A DNA stretch of 64,000 nucleotides from Aquimarina sp. RZ0. GTDB lineage: Bacteria; Bacteroidota; Bacteroidia; Flavobacteriales; Flavobacteriaceae. The notes beneath the pieces were generated by a model. The model was not told where the DNA came from, made no database searches, and worked only from the letters and a program-made list of their open reading frames with translations. Below are positions 45,180 to 53,847 of this stretch, piece by piece (the first letter of the stretch is position 1; every line of letters begins with the position of its first letter). The stretch covers positions 186,001-250,000 of the forward strand of contig NZ_VTZU01000001.1 of the NCBI RefSeq assembly GCF_008370685.1, in the 5' to 3' direction. Position numbers and translations under genes: made by a program.

Positions 45180-46640
45180 TTATCCCCCTCCCCCTATTAA
45201 TTTTAATGTATATTCTAATTGGGTGTCTTTTCCCATTTTAAGATCCTCTACAGTAAAAGGAACTTTGCGATCAGGAGGAACTCCAGAACCTTTGGGGATA
45301 TCTGTATTCTTGATATATGATGTGATCTTCGTTAAGAAAATCACCATAGTGATCTTAGAATTCGGTAACTCATAATGTACAGGAAAATCTCCAGTATGAG
45401 AATAATAACCACTACCAGTTTCTTCTCCTATTAAAAGAATATTCGGGTCGTTTTTTGTCAATAGGGCAAATGTGGAACCGGCGGCATATGTTGCTCCTCC
45501 AATTAAGGTATACACATTGCCTTTAAATCTATTTTTATCAGGAACCATAAGTGCTTCCAGATCATCAAAATTTAATTGCCATCCATCATAGGTAGGGTGC
45601 GGATAGAATTGAGTTTTGAAAAAATCTTTTTCATTAAGATATGTTTTGGTAACATATTGTTTTTCTGGGACTTCTATAGTAGTAACATAGGTATTGGCTC
45701 TTTGCTTATATGGATTTTGAGTTATAAGAGAAAACAGTTGTATAACATTAGGGCGGAAACCTCCATCATTATCTCGTATATCTATTATCAGATTTTTTAT
45801 TTTGTTCTTGTCTATTTCTCTAAATATTTTTGTTAATCGAGATTTAAAAGCATTGAATTCCATACTAAAAGAATTAATAACCAACACGGCAGTCTTTAGC
45901 TTATCTTTATAATATATGTAAGGTTCTTTGTTATGAATATGTTTTGAAAAAAAATCAACTTTATCTTCTTGATGATGATATGAAGTAACATAAGAATTTC
46001 TGTTTAGATTTCTTTTTTTTACCGTTGTAAAACTTTCTGCTGGTAGTATTATGGATTTTTCAGTGCCATTAGGTTCTATATATTCAATTGTGAATTCCTT
46101 TTGTATGCCGAATTCATACAGGTGAAATAATCCAAATTTTAATTCGATATCTCTATATTTTCTGGTCAGGATGTATCCATCAGTAGGAGTATATTTCCTG
46201 AATTTCTCCAGAATTTGTGGCATTTCAATCGTATTAATCTTACTTATTTTTGATCCAATAGGTATCCCAAAATCATGAGTGTCCGTATAAAATTCTGTAT
46301 TTATAATTTTTAGAATTAATGGGAAATAATATTGATGAGTTTCTATTGCTTTTGAAGGAAACAATAATAAGTTGCCATCTTTAATATGGTTTGTTACAAC
46401 TAGTATTTTTTTTAACAGTTCTGTGTCAGAAATCTCTTTGGGTAGTGATTGTTCGGTATGCTTAAAGGTTGAATCTAATTTTCTCTTATCAATATAATCA
46501 TAAAGCGCCGGATGCCCTTTCAATAGGATGTTTTGTAGAATTTTGAAATCTTCTCGCGCTTGAGTATTTGTTAGTTTTCTCTGACCATAAAAGGTTGATG
46601 AAATTATCAAAAAAAAGACAATGCACAGACTGCGATTCAT
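45180..46640 (-). CDS. S41-family peptidase, secreted
   Basis: This 486-residue protein has a signal peptide (1-20, ending FYGQ). After a helical N-terminal domain comes a C-terminal processing-peptidase-like fold with the strand NLIIDIRDNDGG (~residues 285-296) and the catalytic region LIGGATYAAGSTFALL (Ser nucleophile ~residue 390), followed by LIGEETGSGYYSHTG. These are hallmarks of tail-specific (S41) proteases. It probably works in the periplasm. It has no operon partner. Confidence 0.85.
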   Translation of the reverse strand: MNRSLCIVFFLIISSTFYGQRKLTNTQAREDFKILQNILLKGHPALYDYIDKRKLDSTFKHTEQSLPKEISDTELLKKILVVTNHIKDGNLLLFPSKAIETHQYYFPLILKIINTEFYTDTHDFGIPIGSKISKINTIEMPQILEKFRKYTPTDGYILTRKYRDIELKFGLFHLYEFGIQKEFTIEYIEPNGTEKSIILPAESFTTVKKRNLNRNSYVTSYHHQEDKVDFFSKHIHNKEPYIYYKDKLKTAVLVINSFSMEFNAFKSRLTKIFREIDKNKIKNLIIDIRDNDGGFRPNVIQLFSLITQNPYKQRANTYVTTIEVPEKQYVTKTYLNEKDFFKTQFYPHPTYDGWQLNFDDLEALMVPDKNRFKGNVYTLIGGATYAAGSTFALLTKNDPNILLIGEETGSGYYSHTGDFPVHYELPNSKITMVIFLTKITSYIKNTDIPKGSGVPPDRKVPFTVEDLKMGKDTQLEYTLKLIGGGG

Positions 46641-46795
46641 TCTATTATTATTTTTTTAAATATAATATTTAGACCACTTCAAAAGAAAAATGTTATAAAA
46701 AGCACTCGATGAGAGAAATTTTTAATCAGAAATCTTCAAAAAGCGTATCATCAATACTATATATAGACGTAGATAAAAGGTATATGTTGCTTTTT

Positions 46796-46957
46796 ATACG
46801 ATTTGTGATTAAAAAATTCGTATAAATTCATTGAATTATTTTTTCTTTATGCAAGGCAAAAAAATCAAGCATAGCTATAGCTACGGTTTATTTTTTAAAC
46901 GAAGTAGAAAGGAAAAAGAAACGATGAATATGCGAAATTTTTAGTTATAAATCGTAT
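46796..46957 (+). mobile_element. 162-bp MITE-like repeat, copy 2
   Basis: Same length and ends as copies 1 and 3. It looks identical to copy 3 over the positions compared. It is non-coding; its flanks have no similarity to those of the other copies. Confidence 0.75.
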
Positions 46958-46984
46958 TATATGATTCTTCTGCTGTTATTTATC

Positions 46985-47028
46985 AAAAAAAAACGGATCC
47001 ATGCAGGATGTGGATCCGTTTTTTTTAG
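46985..47028 (-). terminator. intrinsic terminator of the 47045 gene
   Basis: A 9-bp stem AACGGATCC / GGATCCGTT with an 11-nt loop is flanked by A and T runs on both sides. On the minus strand it lies 17 bp after the stop codon. Confidence 0.85.
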
Positions 47029-47044
47029 AAGAAAATGATTTTTA

Positions 47045-48352
47045 TTAATTTAGTTTTCTTAAGTTTTTCTGTATTTTCTTAATAGCAGATTCGATTGATT
47101 TTTCGGGTTCAATTACATTATACTCACCCCAAAAAGCAGGATCAGAGAATCCAGATGCTTCATCACTAATCACCACAGAAGATTTTAGACGGTCTTTTGC
47201 TTTCAGACTTTCTTTTTCTATATTTTTCTTCCAATCCGTAACAGCCATTTCAATATTTAATTTATAGGTAGAATTAAATAACTTTCTTTTCCAGTTTACC
47301 TTAAAGGTTAAATCAATCCTTCCATATCCATAATACCACTTACCATCTTTTTCCCGGTAATCAATGTTGTAGCTAGCTTCAGTAGGATATACTTTTGCTC
47401 TGCTAGGCTTTTTTCTAACAAATAATTTGCTAGCCTCATCTCTATCTTCCAGATTAAGACTAAAAATAGCTTTGGTCAATGCTAATGTTTCTGAATCTAC
47501 ATAGACTTTACCATAATATAAAAGATCTGCCTTAGAAGGTCTTTGTTTAAAGTTTAGTACATATAAATAACGATCATTAATTTTTGTAGATTTATCAAAA
47601 CTAAATTCATATGTTTCTAACATGTTTTCTGTAAAAAGAAGCTCAGGGTTCTTCATCACATCAATGTATAGTGTACTTGATGGACCTCCCTGTAATTTTA
47701 GTGTAAGGGTATCTAATTTCTTATAATCTGTACTTTTTCTGGCACGATATAATTTCATGATATCGTCTTTACTTGATTTATAAGGGTTTTTATATACATC
47801 AACTACTGCTTCTGAAAGAGATACATATGTTCTTCTTTTCTTAATAGTTTCTCTATAGAAAGCAGTCATTATAGTAGGATCATTAAGATAGTTGATACCT
47901 CTGTTTTTCATTACGGCACGCATGATTGCATTAGGGTTCTTAGGGTCAATGTTGACCTCTGATAACTCTGTGACAGATAAGTTTAACTTAATTGTCACTT
48001 TTTCGCCCTTTATAGAGGAAAGTGCAATGACCTTGTCATTATATCCTAAAAAAGAAACAGTTACTTCGCCATCTGAAATGTTTTTAGGAATTTTTATAAG
48101 AAACTTACCTTCATCATTAGTAATGGTCGAGATGTTTGTTTCATTAAGCGTAATGGATGCGGATATTAGAGGTTTGTTAGATTCACTATCCACAACAATA
48201 CCTTTATATTCGTCATAATTCGTAGGGTTTTGTACATCCGTATCCTGAAAAAGGGCTAATGCTTGCATATTACAGATATATCCAAGACTTAAAAATACGA
48301 ATAACAAATAGGTCAGATTAATTTTGTTTGAATGGGTACTTTTTTTGTCCAT
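47045..48352 (-). CDS. carboxypeptidase-like regulatory-domain protein
   Basis: This 435-residue exported protein has an N-terminal hydrophobic segment (residues 12-30). A CarboxypepD_reg-like beta-sandwich follows (~residues 48-130: YKGIVVDSESNKPLISASI, TITNDEGKFLIKIP). The C-terminal 300 residues are beta-rich with repeated YYGKVYVDSETLALTKA-type strands, common in Bacteroidota outer-envelope proteins of the DUF5686 type, though this copy lacks the long barrel. It is probably periplasmic or outer-membrane associated. Its function is unknown. Confidence 0.7.
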   Translation of the reverse strand: MDKKSTHSNKINLTYLLFVFLSLGYICNMQALALFQDTDVQNPTNYDEYKGIVVDSESNKPLISASITLNETNISTITNDEGKFLIKIPKNISDGEVTVSFLGYNDKVIALSSIKGEKVTIKLNLSVTELSEVNIDPKNPNAIMRAVMKNRGINYLNDPTIMTAFYRETIKKRRTYVSLSEAVVDVYKNPYKSSKDDIMKLYRARKSTDYKKLDTLTLKLQGGPSSTLYIDVMKNPELLFTENMLETYEFSFDKSTKINDRYLYVLNFKQRPSKADLLYYGKVYVDSETLALTKAIFSLNLEDRDEASKLFVRKKPSRAKVYPTEASYNIDYREKDGKWYYGYGRIDLTFKVNWKRKLFNSTYKLNIEMAVTDWKKNIEKESLKAKDRLKSSVVISDEASGFSDPAFWGEYNVIEPEKSIESAIKKIQKNLRKLN

Positions 48353-48657
48353 AACTTATTTTTAAAGTTTATTTTTTTTTGTATACCACTTTGGTTTAAA
48401 GCTACTTATACAAGATATGAAATATATTGAAGAACTTTATTGTAAAAAAGTTAAAATATTCAGGATACTTTTGTTTTTTGAGTATTATGACAAAAAATGT
48501 TATTAATTCAATAATTAAAAGTCAACTATTCTGTTTTTTTCTCATTATCATGTTAATTATGTGTTTTTATTGCGAGAAAAGTAGTTTGCAAAATCGATAC
48601 GTAAGGCTATACTTACTCGTGAAATTAAAATAATTTCATTTTCAGTACACTATATTT
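48353..48657. other. intergenic region, nothing recognised
   Basis: This 305-bp AT-rich gap lies between two minus-strand genes. A plus-strand ORF (48427-48633, TTG start) is hydrophobic low-complexity sequence and was not called. The promoter of the 47045 gene should lie here. Confidence 0.45.
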
Positions 48658-50058
48658 TTAATGATATCTAGTATGATCTCCAAACCAATTCTTAAGTTTT
48701 ATATTTAAGATTTCTGTTGTAAACGGTTTCGTAATATAATCATCTAAACCTTTGGCAATAAATCTTTCTGCATCTCCTGGTAATGCATTAGAGGTAATGG
48801 CAATAATCGGAGGGACTTTTTTATATTCTTTACGGATATGTTTGCTAGTTTCTACTCCATCTAATTCTGGAAGGTTAATATCCATTAAGATCAGGTCGTA
48901 TACATTATCTTCATATATTTCTAATGCCTCCATACCAGTTTTTGCCACCTCAGTGGTGCAGCCCAGATAACTAAGGATTTGTTTAGAAACGAGAATATTT
49001 GTTTCAGAATCTTCTACCAATAAAACATGAAGATTGAATTTTTGGTCAATGGTTTTGTCAAAAGTTTTTTCGAGAATTATGGGAGTACTTGGTATGTGTG
49101 TCTTAAAAGTAAACCAAAAATTACTTCCTTTTCCAATCTCACTTTCCACCCCTAATTTACCATCCATAAGATCTACCAGCTTTTTGCAAATAGTAAGTCC
49201 TAAACCGCTGCCTTCTCCCACAATTGAAGTGTCATGATATATCTGACTGAAACGATTAAATAAGGCTTCCTGATCTTTTTTGGTAATACCAATACCAGAA
49301 TCAATAACTTCTATTTTTATAACAACATCATTATTTTTTTGAGAAACAAGCGATGTTTTTATATTGATAGTTCCTTTATTGGTGAATTTAATTGCATTGC
49401 CAATAAGGTTGGATATGATCTGTATAAGCCTGTTATAATCTGCAAAAACATATTCTGGTACGTTATCTGAAAATTCTGAGAGTAAATTGATTTCTTTTGC
49501 TTTGCTATTTGCAAGAAACAAATCCACACTTTGATTCACTAATTTTTTTAACCGTATTGTTTTTGGGTATAAGCTGAATTTGCCAGCTTCTATTTTAGAA
49601 AGATCAAGTATTTGGTTTAGGATATCTAACAAATTCATCGATGATTGATGAATTGTACTTACGTATTCTTTTTGTAACTCATTTAAATCTGTATTTTTAA
49701 AAAGCAAATCAATCATTCCAATTACCCCAACCATCGGTGTTCTGATTTCATGACTCATATTAGCCAGAAAATCTTGTTTAAATTTTGAAGCTAGCATGAT
49801 TTGTTTATTTTTTTCCTTGAGTTTATCCAGGTTGCGACCACCATACATAGCAAATAATCCAAGAAATAAAGGTGCTGTATCAATTATGTAGTGTATCGGA
49901 TGTTTTTTTTGTACAAACATAATAGATCTTATAGAGAATTCAAGTTTAAGATTAAGGATGTCAATACTGGTTGCAACTATCGGAAATATAAACCCAAATA
50001 ATACACCGTACAGGGTATATTTGGATGCTTCAGATTTGATCCATGAGTTTCTATTCAT
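48658..50058 (-). CDS. hybrid sensor histidine kinase
   Basis: This 466-residue protein has two short N-terminal TM helices (~residues 15-35 and 55-75), a HisKA domain with phosphoacceptor His103 (NMSHEIRTPM), a HATPase_c domain (NLIGNAIKFTNKG, DSGIGI, GEGSGLGLTICKKLVDLM) and a C-terminal receiver with Asp393 (DLILMDINLPELDG). There is no periplasmic sensor of significant size, so the signal may be in or near the membrane. No separate response regulator or output gene adjoins it. Confidence 0.9.
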   Translation of the reverse strand: MNRNSWIKSEASKYTLYGVLFGFIFPIVATSIDILNLKLEFSIRSIMFVQKKHPIHYIIDTAPLFLGLFAMYGGRNLDKLKEKNKQIMLASKFKQDFLANMSHEIRTPMVGVIGMIDLLFKNTDLNELQKEYVSTIHQSSMNLLDILNQILDLSKIEAGKFSLYPKTIRLKKLVNQSVDLFLANSKAKEINLLSEFSDNVPEYVFADYNRLIQIISNLIGNAIKFTNKGTINIKTSLVSQKNNDVVIKIEVIDSGIGITKKDQEALFNRFSQIYHDTSIVGEGSGLGLTICKKLVDLMDGKLGVESEIGKGSNFWFTFKTHIPSTPIILEKTFDKTIDQKFNLHVLLVEDSETNILVSKQILSYLGCTTEVAKTGMEALEIYEDNVYDLILMDINLPELDGVETSKHIRKEYKKVPPIIAITSNALPGDAERFIAKGLDDYITKPFTTEILNIKLKNWFGDHTRYH

Positions 50059-50184
50059 AGACAGCAGTTTGAATGAGATTGTTATCTTAGTTAATTATCT
50101 GATAAGATATGCTTGGGGTCTTATAAAGATATTTGCTTAAATATAAGCTTTTTTTAGAAACAGGAACTTATAGTTTGCAACAAA

Positions 50185-51186
50185 CTACCCTCCAATAGCA
50201 ATCATACTACGATTTTTAGTATGTAAATTGGGGTTTTGTATTTTATCAGGAGTATCCATACCTCCCCGGGTTGCGAATTTATGATGCAAGGCCTTTTTAA
50301 TTGTGGGGAGTATTGATTGATTGGCTCTTAATGGTTTTAATAAAGAAAATTCTTCTTCGGAAAACAAACAGTTTTTTAACTTACCATCTGCCGTAAGCCT
50401 TATTCTGTTACAGGTATCACAAAATGGATTCGTCACAGAACTAATGATAGCAAAACTCCCCAAATATCCATTTATTTTATAATTTCTGGAAGTATCATTT
50501 GGTGCATCATTAAGACGCTTGAGTTGAAGAGGAAATACATAATTTACTTTATCCAGAATGTCTTGATAGGTTACTAATTTGTCCATATTCCACTCATTGC
50601 CATCAAAAGGCATGAATTCAATAAAGCGGATTGTGATATTTTGATTTTTGGTTAGCTTAATAAAGTCTATGATTTCTGTATCATTAAAACCTTTTATCAA
50701 AACAATATTTAATTTTACGCTAAAGCCTTCTTTTTGAAAAAGCTGAATGGTATTCCATACTTTCTCAAATTCATCACGCCGGGTAATTTTTTTGAACTTG
50801 TCTCGATATAGGGAATCGATGCTTATGGTAATGGTTTTTACATTGGCTTCTTTAAGAATTGGGAGAAATCGATCTGCTAAAATACCATTGGTGGTTATCC
50901 CGATCTCTACCGCTAAGCTTGACAGTTTTTTTAGGATAAGAGGGAAATCTTTTCTAACCATAGGTTCCCCACCAGTTAATCGTATTTTGGTAACACCCAA
51001 TGCCACGAATTGCTGGGCAATAGTATAGATTTCATCCGTTGTCATAAGATGCTCTCTTGGCGTTAACATAATCCCATCTGCTGGCATACAATACGTACAT
51101 CTAAGATTACATTTTTCTGTTAATGAAATTCTCAGATAGGTATGTGTACGTCCAAAAGTATCTGTTAGTGTAGTGTCCTTCTCCAT
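50185..51186 (-). CDS. moaA: GTP 3',8-cyclase MoaA
   Basis: This 333-residue radical-SAM enzyme converts GTP to 3',8-cyclo-GTP in the first step of molybdenum cofactor synthesis. It has the N-terminal cluster Cys26-x3-Cys30-x2-Cys33 (CNLRCTYCM), the motif RLTGGEPMVRKDF, the C-terminal cluster region NPFCDTCNRIRLTADGKLKNC and the terminal Gly-Gly. It is the last gene of the minus-strand modE-mobA-moaD-moaE-moaCB-moaA operon, 15 bp after moaCB. Confidence 0.96.
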   Translation of the reverse strand: MEKDTTLTDTFGRTHTYLRISLTEKCNLRCTYCMPADGIMLTPREHLMTTDEIYTIAQQFVALGVTKIRLTGGEPMVRKDFPLILKKLSSLAVEIGITTNGILADRFLPILKEANVKTITISIDSLYRDKFKKITRRDEFEKVWNTIQLFQKEGFSVKLNIVLIKGFNDTEIIDFIKLTKNQNITIRFIEFMPFDGNEWNMDKLVTYQDILDKVNYVFPLQLKRLNDAPNDTSRNYKINGYLGSFAIISSVTNPFCDTCNRIRLTADGKLKNCLFSEEEFSLLKPLRANQSILPTIKKALHHKFATRGGMDTPDKIQNPNLHTKNRSMIAIGG

Positions 51187-51201
51187 ATTCAGAATAATAA
51201 T

Positions 51202-52122
51202 TTATGTTTGATTAGTATCGTGTTTAGCACCTTTCAAAATCCTGAATGTATGCAATATCGAAGGAAAAATAGCCTCCATGGATTCTTTGGCTCCATTAGT
51301 TGACCCTGGCAGGGCAAGTACTATCGATTCTCCTATAACACCAGCTACACTTCTGGAGAGCATGGCATAGGGCATTCTGTTTTGTCCATAATTCCTTATA
51401 GCTTCTTCTATTCCAGGGATTCTGCGATCTATCAACGGAATTATAGCTTCGGGGGTAACATCGCGAGGCGATAGTCCCGTTCCTCCTGTAAAGAGGATTA
51501 GATCCATATCAGCCTGATGCATTTTCTTTACCTGTTCCTGTATTTGATCAATTTCATCAGGAATGATGATATAGGTATCTACGACTACGCCGCATTCTTC
51601 GAGTTTTGATATAATGGCTTTTCCTGCTTTATCTTTTTTATGACCTGCAGAAATAGAATCAGAGCAGACAACAACTCCGGCTTTGTACGATATTCCACGA
51701 TCCGTAAATGTCGATTTACCACCGTGTTTATGAAGAAGTTTGATTGTCTGAATTTCTACATTCTTATCAATAGGTTTTAGCATATCATACATTGTGAGTG
51801 CCACTACAGAAGCACCGTGCATAGCTTCTACCTCTACACCTGTTTTATAAATCGTTTTTACTGTCATTTCAATAACTATTTCCAGCGTATTTATTTTATA
51901 ATTAACACTGGTAAACTCAACAGGTAACGGATGACAATCCGGTATCATATCACTGGTTCTTTTTACAGCAAATAGTCCAGCAGTCTTTGCCATTTCAAAG
52001 ACATCACCTTTTGGGATGTTTTTTGAAATAATAGCTTCAATAGTTTCTACAGCGCCTACTTTTACAATTGCTTGTGCTACTGCGGTACGCAGCGTATTAT
52101 TTTTGTGAGTGATGTCTACCAT
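51202..52122 (-). CDS. bifunctional MoaC-MoaB/MogA fusion
   Basis: This 306-residue fusion has two domains. Residues 1-~155 are MoaC (cyclic pyranopterin monophosphate synthase): AVAQAIVKVGAVE, PDCHPLPVEF, VEVEAMHGASVVALTMYDM. Residues ~165-306 are a MoaB/MogA-type molybdopterin adenylyltransferase: VVCSDSISAGHKKDKAG, LILFTGGTGLSPRDVTPEA, LALPGSTNGAKE. Thus two steps of cofactor synthesis are on one chain. It lies 3 bp after moaE and before moaA. Confidence 0.94.
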   Translation of the reverse strand: MVDITHKNNTLRTAVAQAIVKVGAVETIEAIISKNIPKGDVFEMAKTAGLFAVKRTSDMIPDCHPLPVEFTSVNYKINTLEIVIEMTVKTIYKTGVEVEAMHGASVVALTMYDMLKPIDKNVEIQTIKLLHKHGGKSTFTDRGISYKAGVVVCSDSISAGHKKDKAGKAIISKLEECGVVVDTYIIIPDEIDQIQEQVKKMHQADMDLILFTGGTGLSPRDVTPEAIIPLIDRRIPGIEEAIRNYGQNRMPYAMLSRSVAGVIGESIVLALPGSTNGAKESMEAIFPSILHTFRILKGAKHDTNQT

Positions 52123-52125
52123 ATT

Positions 52126-52563
52126 TTAACTATTTACTTTCCAGACATGTGTTTCATCTTCAAAAATCTCTTTTCCAAATATGGGAACTTCTTTTTTTAT
52201 TTCTTCTACAAGAAATTCCAAAGCTTTAAAAGCTTCTTTTCTATGTGGAGAAGATACAAAGACAAATAAGCAGATTTCGCCAGCTTTTACTATCCCCATA
52301 CTGTGGTAAATATGCATACAGGTAAGATCAAATTTTTGGAAAGTAGTTTCTCTGATCTCATGGAATTTATTTTCTGCCATTTCGGTATATGCAGAATACT
52401 CAATTGCCTGTACAATTTTACCATGTATTTGATCAGCTCTAACCTGTCCTAAAAATATATCGTGTGCACCGATACTTGTCTTTGTTTGGTGCTTTTCTAT
52501 CGAATTAGCAATAAAAGCAGGACTGATCGAACCTTCTACAAATACTGTTTTTCTTTTGTTCAT
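52126..52563 (-). CDS. moaE: molybdopterin synthase catalytic subunit MoaE
   Basis: This 145-residue protein matches MoaE: ALEYSAYTEMAE-like AIEYSAYTEMAE, HSMGIVKAGEICLFVFVSSPHRKEAF with the conserved HRKEAF segment, and LVEEIKKEVPIFGKEIF. With MoaD it inserts the dithiolene sulfurs into precursor Z. It lies 13 bp after moaD and 3 bp before the MoaC fusion. Confidence 0.94.
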   Translation of the reverse strand: MNKRKTVFVEGSISPAFIANSIEKHQTKTSIGAHDIFLGQVRADQIHGKIVQAIEYSAYTEMAENKFHEIRETTFQKFDLTCMHIYHSMGIVKAGEICLFVFVSSPHRKEAFKALEFLVEEIKKEVPIFGKEIFEDETHVWKVNS

Positions 52564-52576
52564 TTTTTTTTCATTT

Positions 52577-52816
52577 TTAACCTCCAGAAAAAGGAGGGAG
52601 TAGTGCTATTTCATTCGCAGATGTCAATAACATATCGGATGTTGAGATTTGTTTATCAACGACTATATTAAATGACAGACCTTGTAAGTTTATGTATGTA
52701 TCTTTTAAGAAAATTTCTAATTGAGCTACTTTGCATTGATCAGGGACCGCAATAAGTTCCTCGTTACAATCAGTTATTTCTGAAATCATACCAAAATATA
52801 AAATCTTTAATTTCAT
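52577..52816 (-). CDS. moaD: molybdopterin synthase sulfur carrier MoaD
   Basis: This 79-residue ubiquitin-like protein ends in the required Gly-Gly (IALLPPFSGG), which is thiocarboxylated to carry sulfur. The start overlaps the mobA stop by 4 bp, so the genes are translationally coupled. Confidence 0.9.
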   Translation of the reverse strand: MKLKILYFGMISEITDCNEELIAVPDQCKVAQLEIFLKDTYINLQGLSFNIVVDKQISTSDMLLTSANEIALLPPFSGG

Positions 52817-53376
52817 GCAATTGCTTCTTTATATTGTTGAGGAGTATTTATATTTTTAAGGTGAAATGATTTATCTTCTTCTATTATTATAGTTTGAACC
52901 TGTAAGGAAGAAAGTAACTTTTGTAATTTTAATTGTTTCTTCTGTATACAATCCAGAAACAGACTGGAAAGTGATTTTTTGTAGATCCCTATTAAGGGAT
53001 TGTTCTCATAATGAATAATATCTTTTTTTGGTTTAAAATGCTTCATTAATTTTTCTAATGAATATTTTTTAATAAAAGGAATATCACAACTCAGAATTAA
53101 ATTATTTTCTGTTTTAGTGTGTGATAAAGCTGTGTAAATTCCTCCGATAGGTCCACAATCAGTTATAGAATCGACAATACAGGGGTAACCAAACTGATGA
53201 TATCCAGTATGATTAGTGATAATTAAAATTTTATTTGTCAAAGTTTTTACTTCATTTATAATATGACTTATAAATGGATCACCATCAAGTTTCATTAGTC
53301 CTTTTTCCTGTCCCATTCTGCTGCTTTTTCCTCCAGCAAGTATAATGGCAGTAATACTGTGGTCTTTTGAATTCAT
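52813..53376 (-). CDS. mobA: molybdenum cofactor guanylyltransferase MobA
   Basis: This 187-residue nucleotidyltransferase has the N-terminal signature ILAGGKSSRMGQEKGLMKLDG-type segment (LAGGKSSRMGQEKG), and ILSCDIPFI as the metal-binding strand. It makes the MGD form of the cofactor, which the nitrate reductase in this window needs. It overlaps both modE and moaD by 4 bp. Confidence 0.92.
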   Translation of the reverse strand: MNSKDHSITAIILAGGKSSRMGQEKGLMKLDGDPFISHIINEVKTLTNKILIITNHTGYHQFGYPCIVDSITDCGPIGGIYTALSHTKTENNLILSCDIPFIKKYSLEKLMKHFKPKKDIIHYENNPLIGIYKKSLSSLFLDCIQKKQLKLQKLLSSLQVQTIIIEEDKSFHLKNINTPQQYKEAIA

Positions 53377-53705
53377 AGCTGGTATTCTTTAAGTTGTTTA
53401 TCTAAAAAATCCCAACAATTTTTATTTATTTTTTCAAAAGAATGAATCATTTCTAAACCATACTCGGTAATAAAAGTTCCACCACCACCACTTCCGCCAG
53501 TATTAGTAATAACAATAGGACTGGCAGCATTTTTATTAATAGAATTCACCAAATTCCAAGCTTTTTTATACGACATCCCTAGTGTTTTGGCCGCTTTAGA
53601 AAGCGAACCTTCATCGATAATGGTTTTCAGAATTTTGATTCTTCCTTCCCCCAGAAATACGCCTTCTTCACCTTCTATCCAAATTCTGCTTTTTATGGTA
53701 TACAT
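53373..53705 (-). CDS. modE: ModE-type winged-helix regulator without molybdate-binding domain
   Basis: This 110-residue protein corresponds only to the N-terminal DNA-binding domain of ModE: GRIKILKTIIDEGSLSKAAKTLGMSYKKAWNLV, then the wing TNTGGSGGGGTFITEYG. The C-terminal molbindin domains are absent, so molybdate or cofactor must be sensed otherwise, or through a partner. It is the first gene of the moa/mob operon, and a ModE-box-like inverted repeat lies 4 bp before its start codon. Autoregulation is likely. Confidence 0.85.
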   Translation of the reverse strand: MYTIKSRIWIEGEEGVFLGEGRIKILKTIIDEGSLSKAAKTLGMSYKKAWNLVNSINKNAASPIVITNTGGSGGGGTFITEYGLEMIHSFEKINKNCWDFLDKQLKEYQL

Positions 53706-53709
53706 GATG

Positions 53710-53739
53710 TTTCGTTATTTCCTGAAAGATATAACGAAA
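53710..53739 (-). promoter_or_regulatory. ModE-box-like operator
   Basis: Perfect 9-bp arms TTTCGTTAT (53710-53718) and ATAACGAAA (53731-53739) are separated by 12 bp, directly upstream of modE. The CGTTAT-N12-ATAACG arrangement resembles the enterobacterial ModE operator as I recall it. Confidence 0.65.
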
Positions 53740-53847
53740 AATAATAATAGCATATATTTTTCAAAATTTTTATGATTTTTTTAAAAAATGAGAGACATAT
53801 CGGGTATACCGAAAAAAGAAAGTTGATTTATTATAAAATCATTCAAG

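Larger units (their letters stand above)
46641..47044. other. intergenic region with 162-bp element and terminator
   Basis: This 404-bp gap lies between two minus-strand genes. It contains mobile-repeat copy 2 (46796-46957) and the terminator at 46985-47028, and presumably the promoter of the S41 peptidase in the remaining ~150 bp. Confidence 0.55.
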
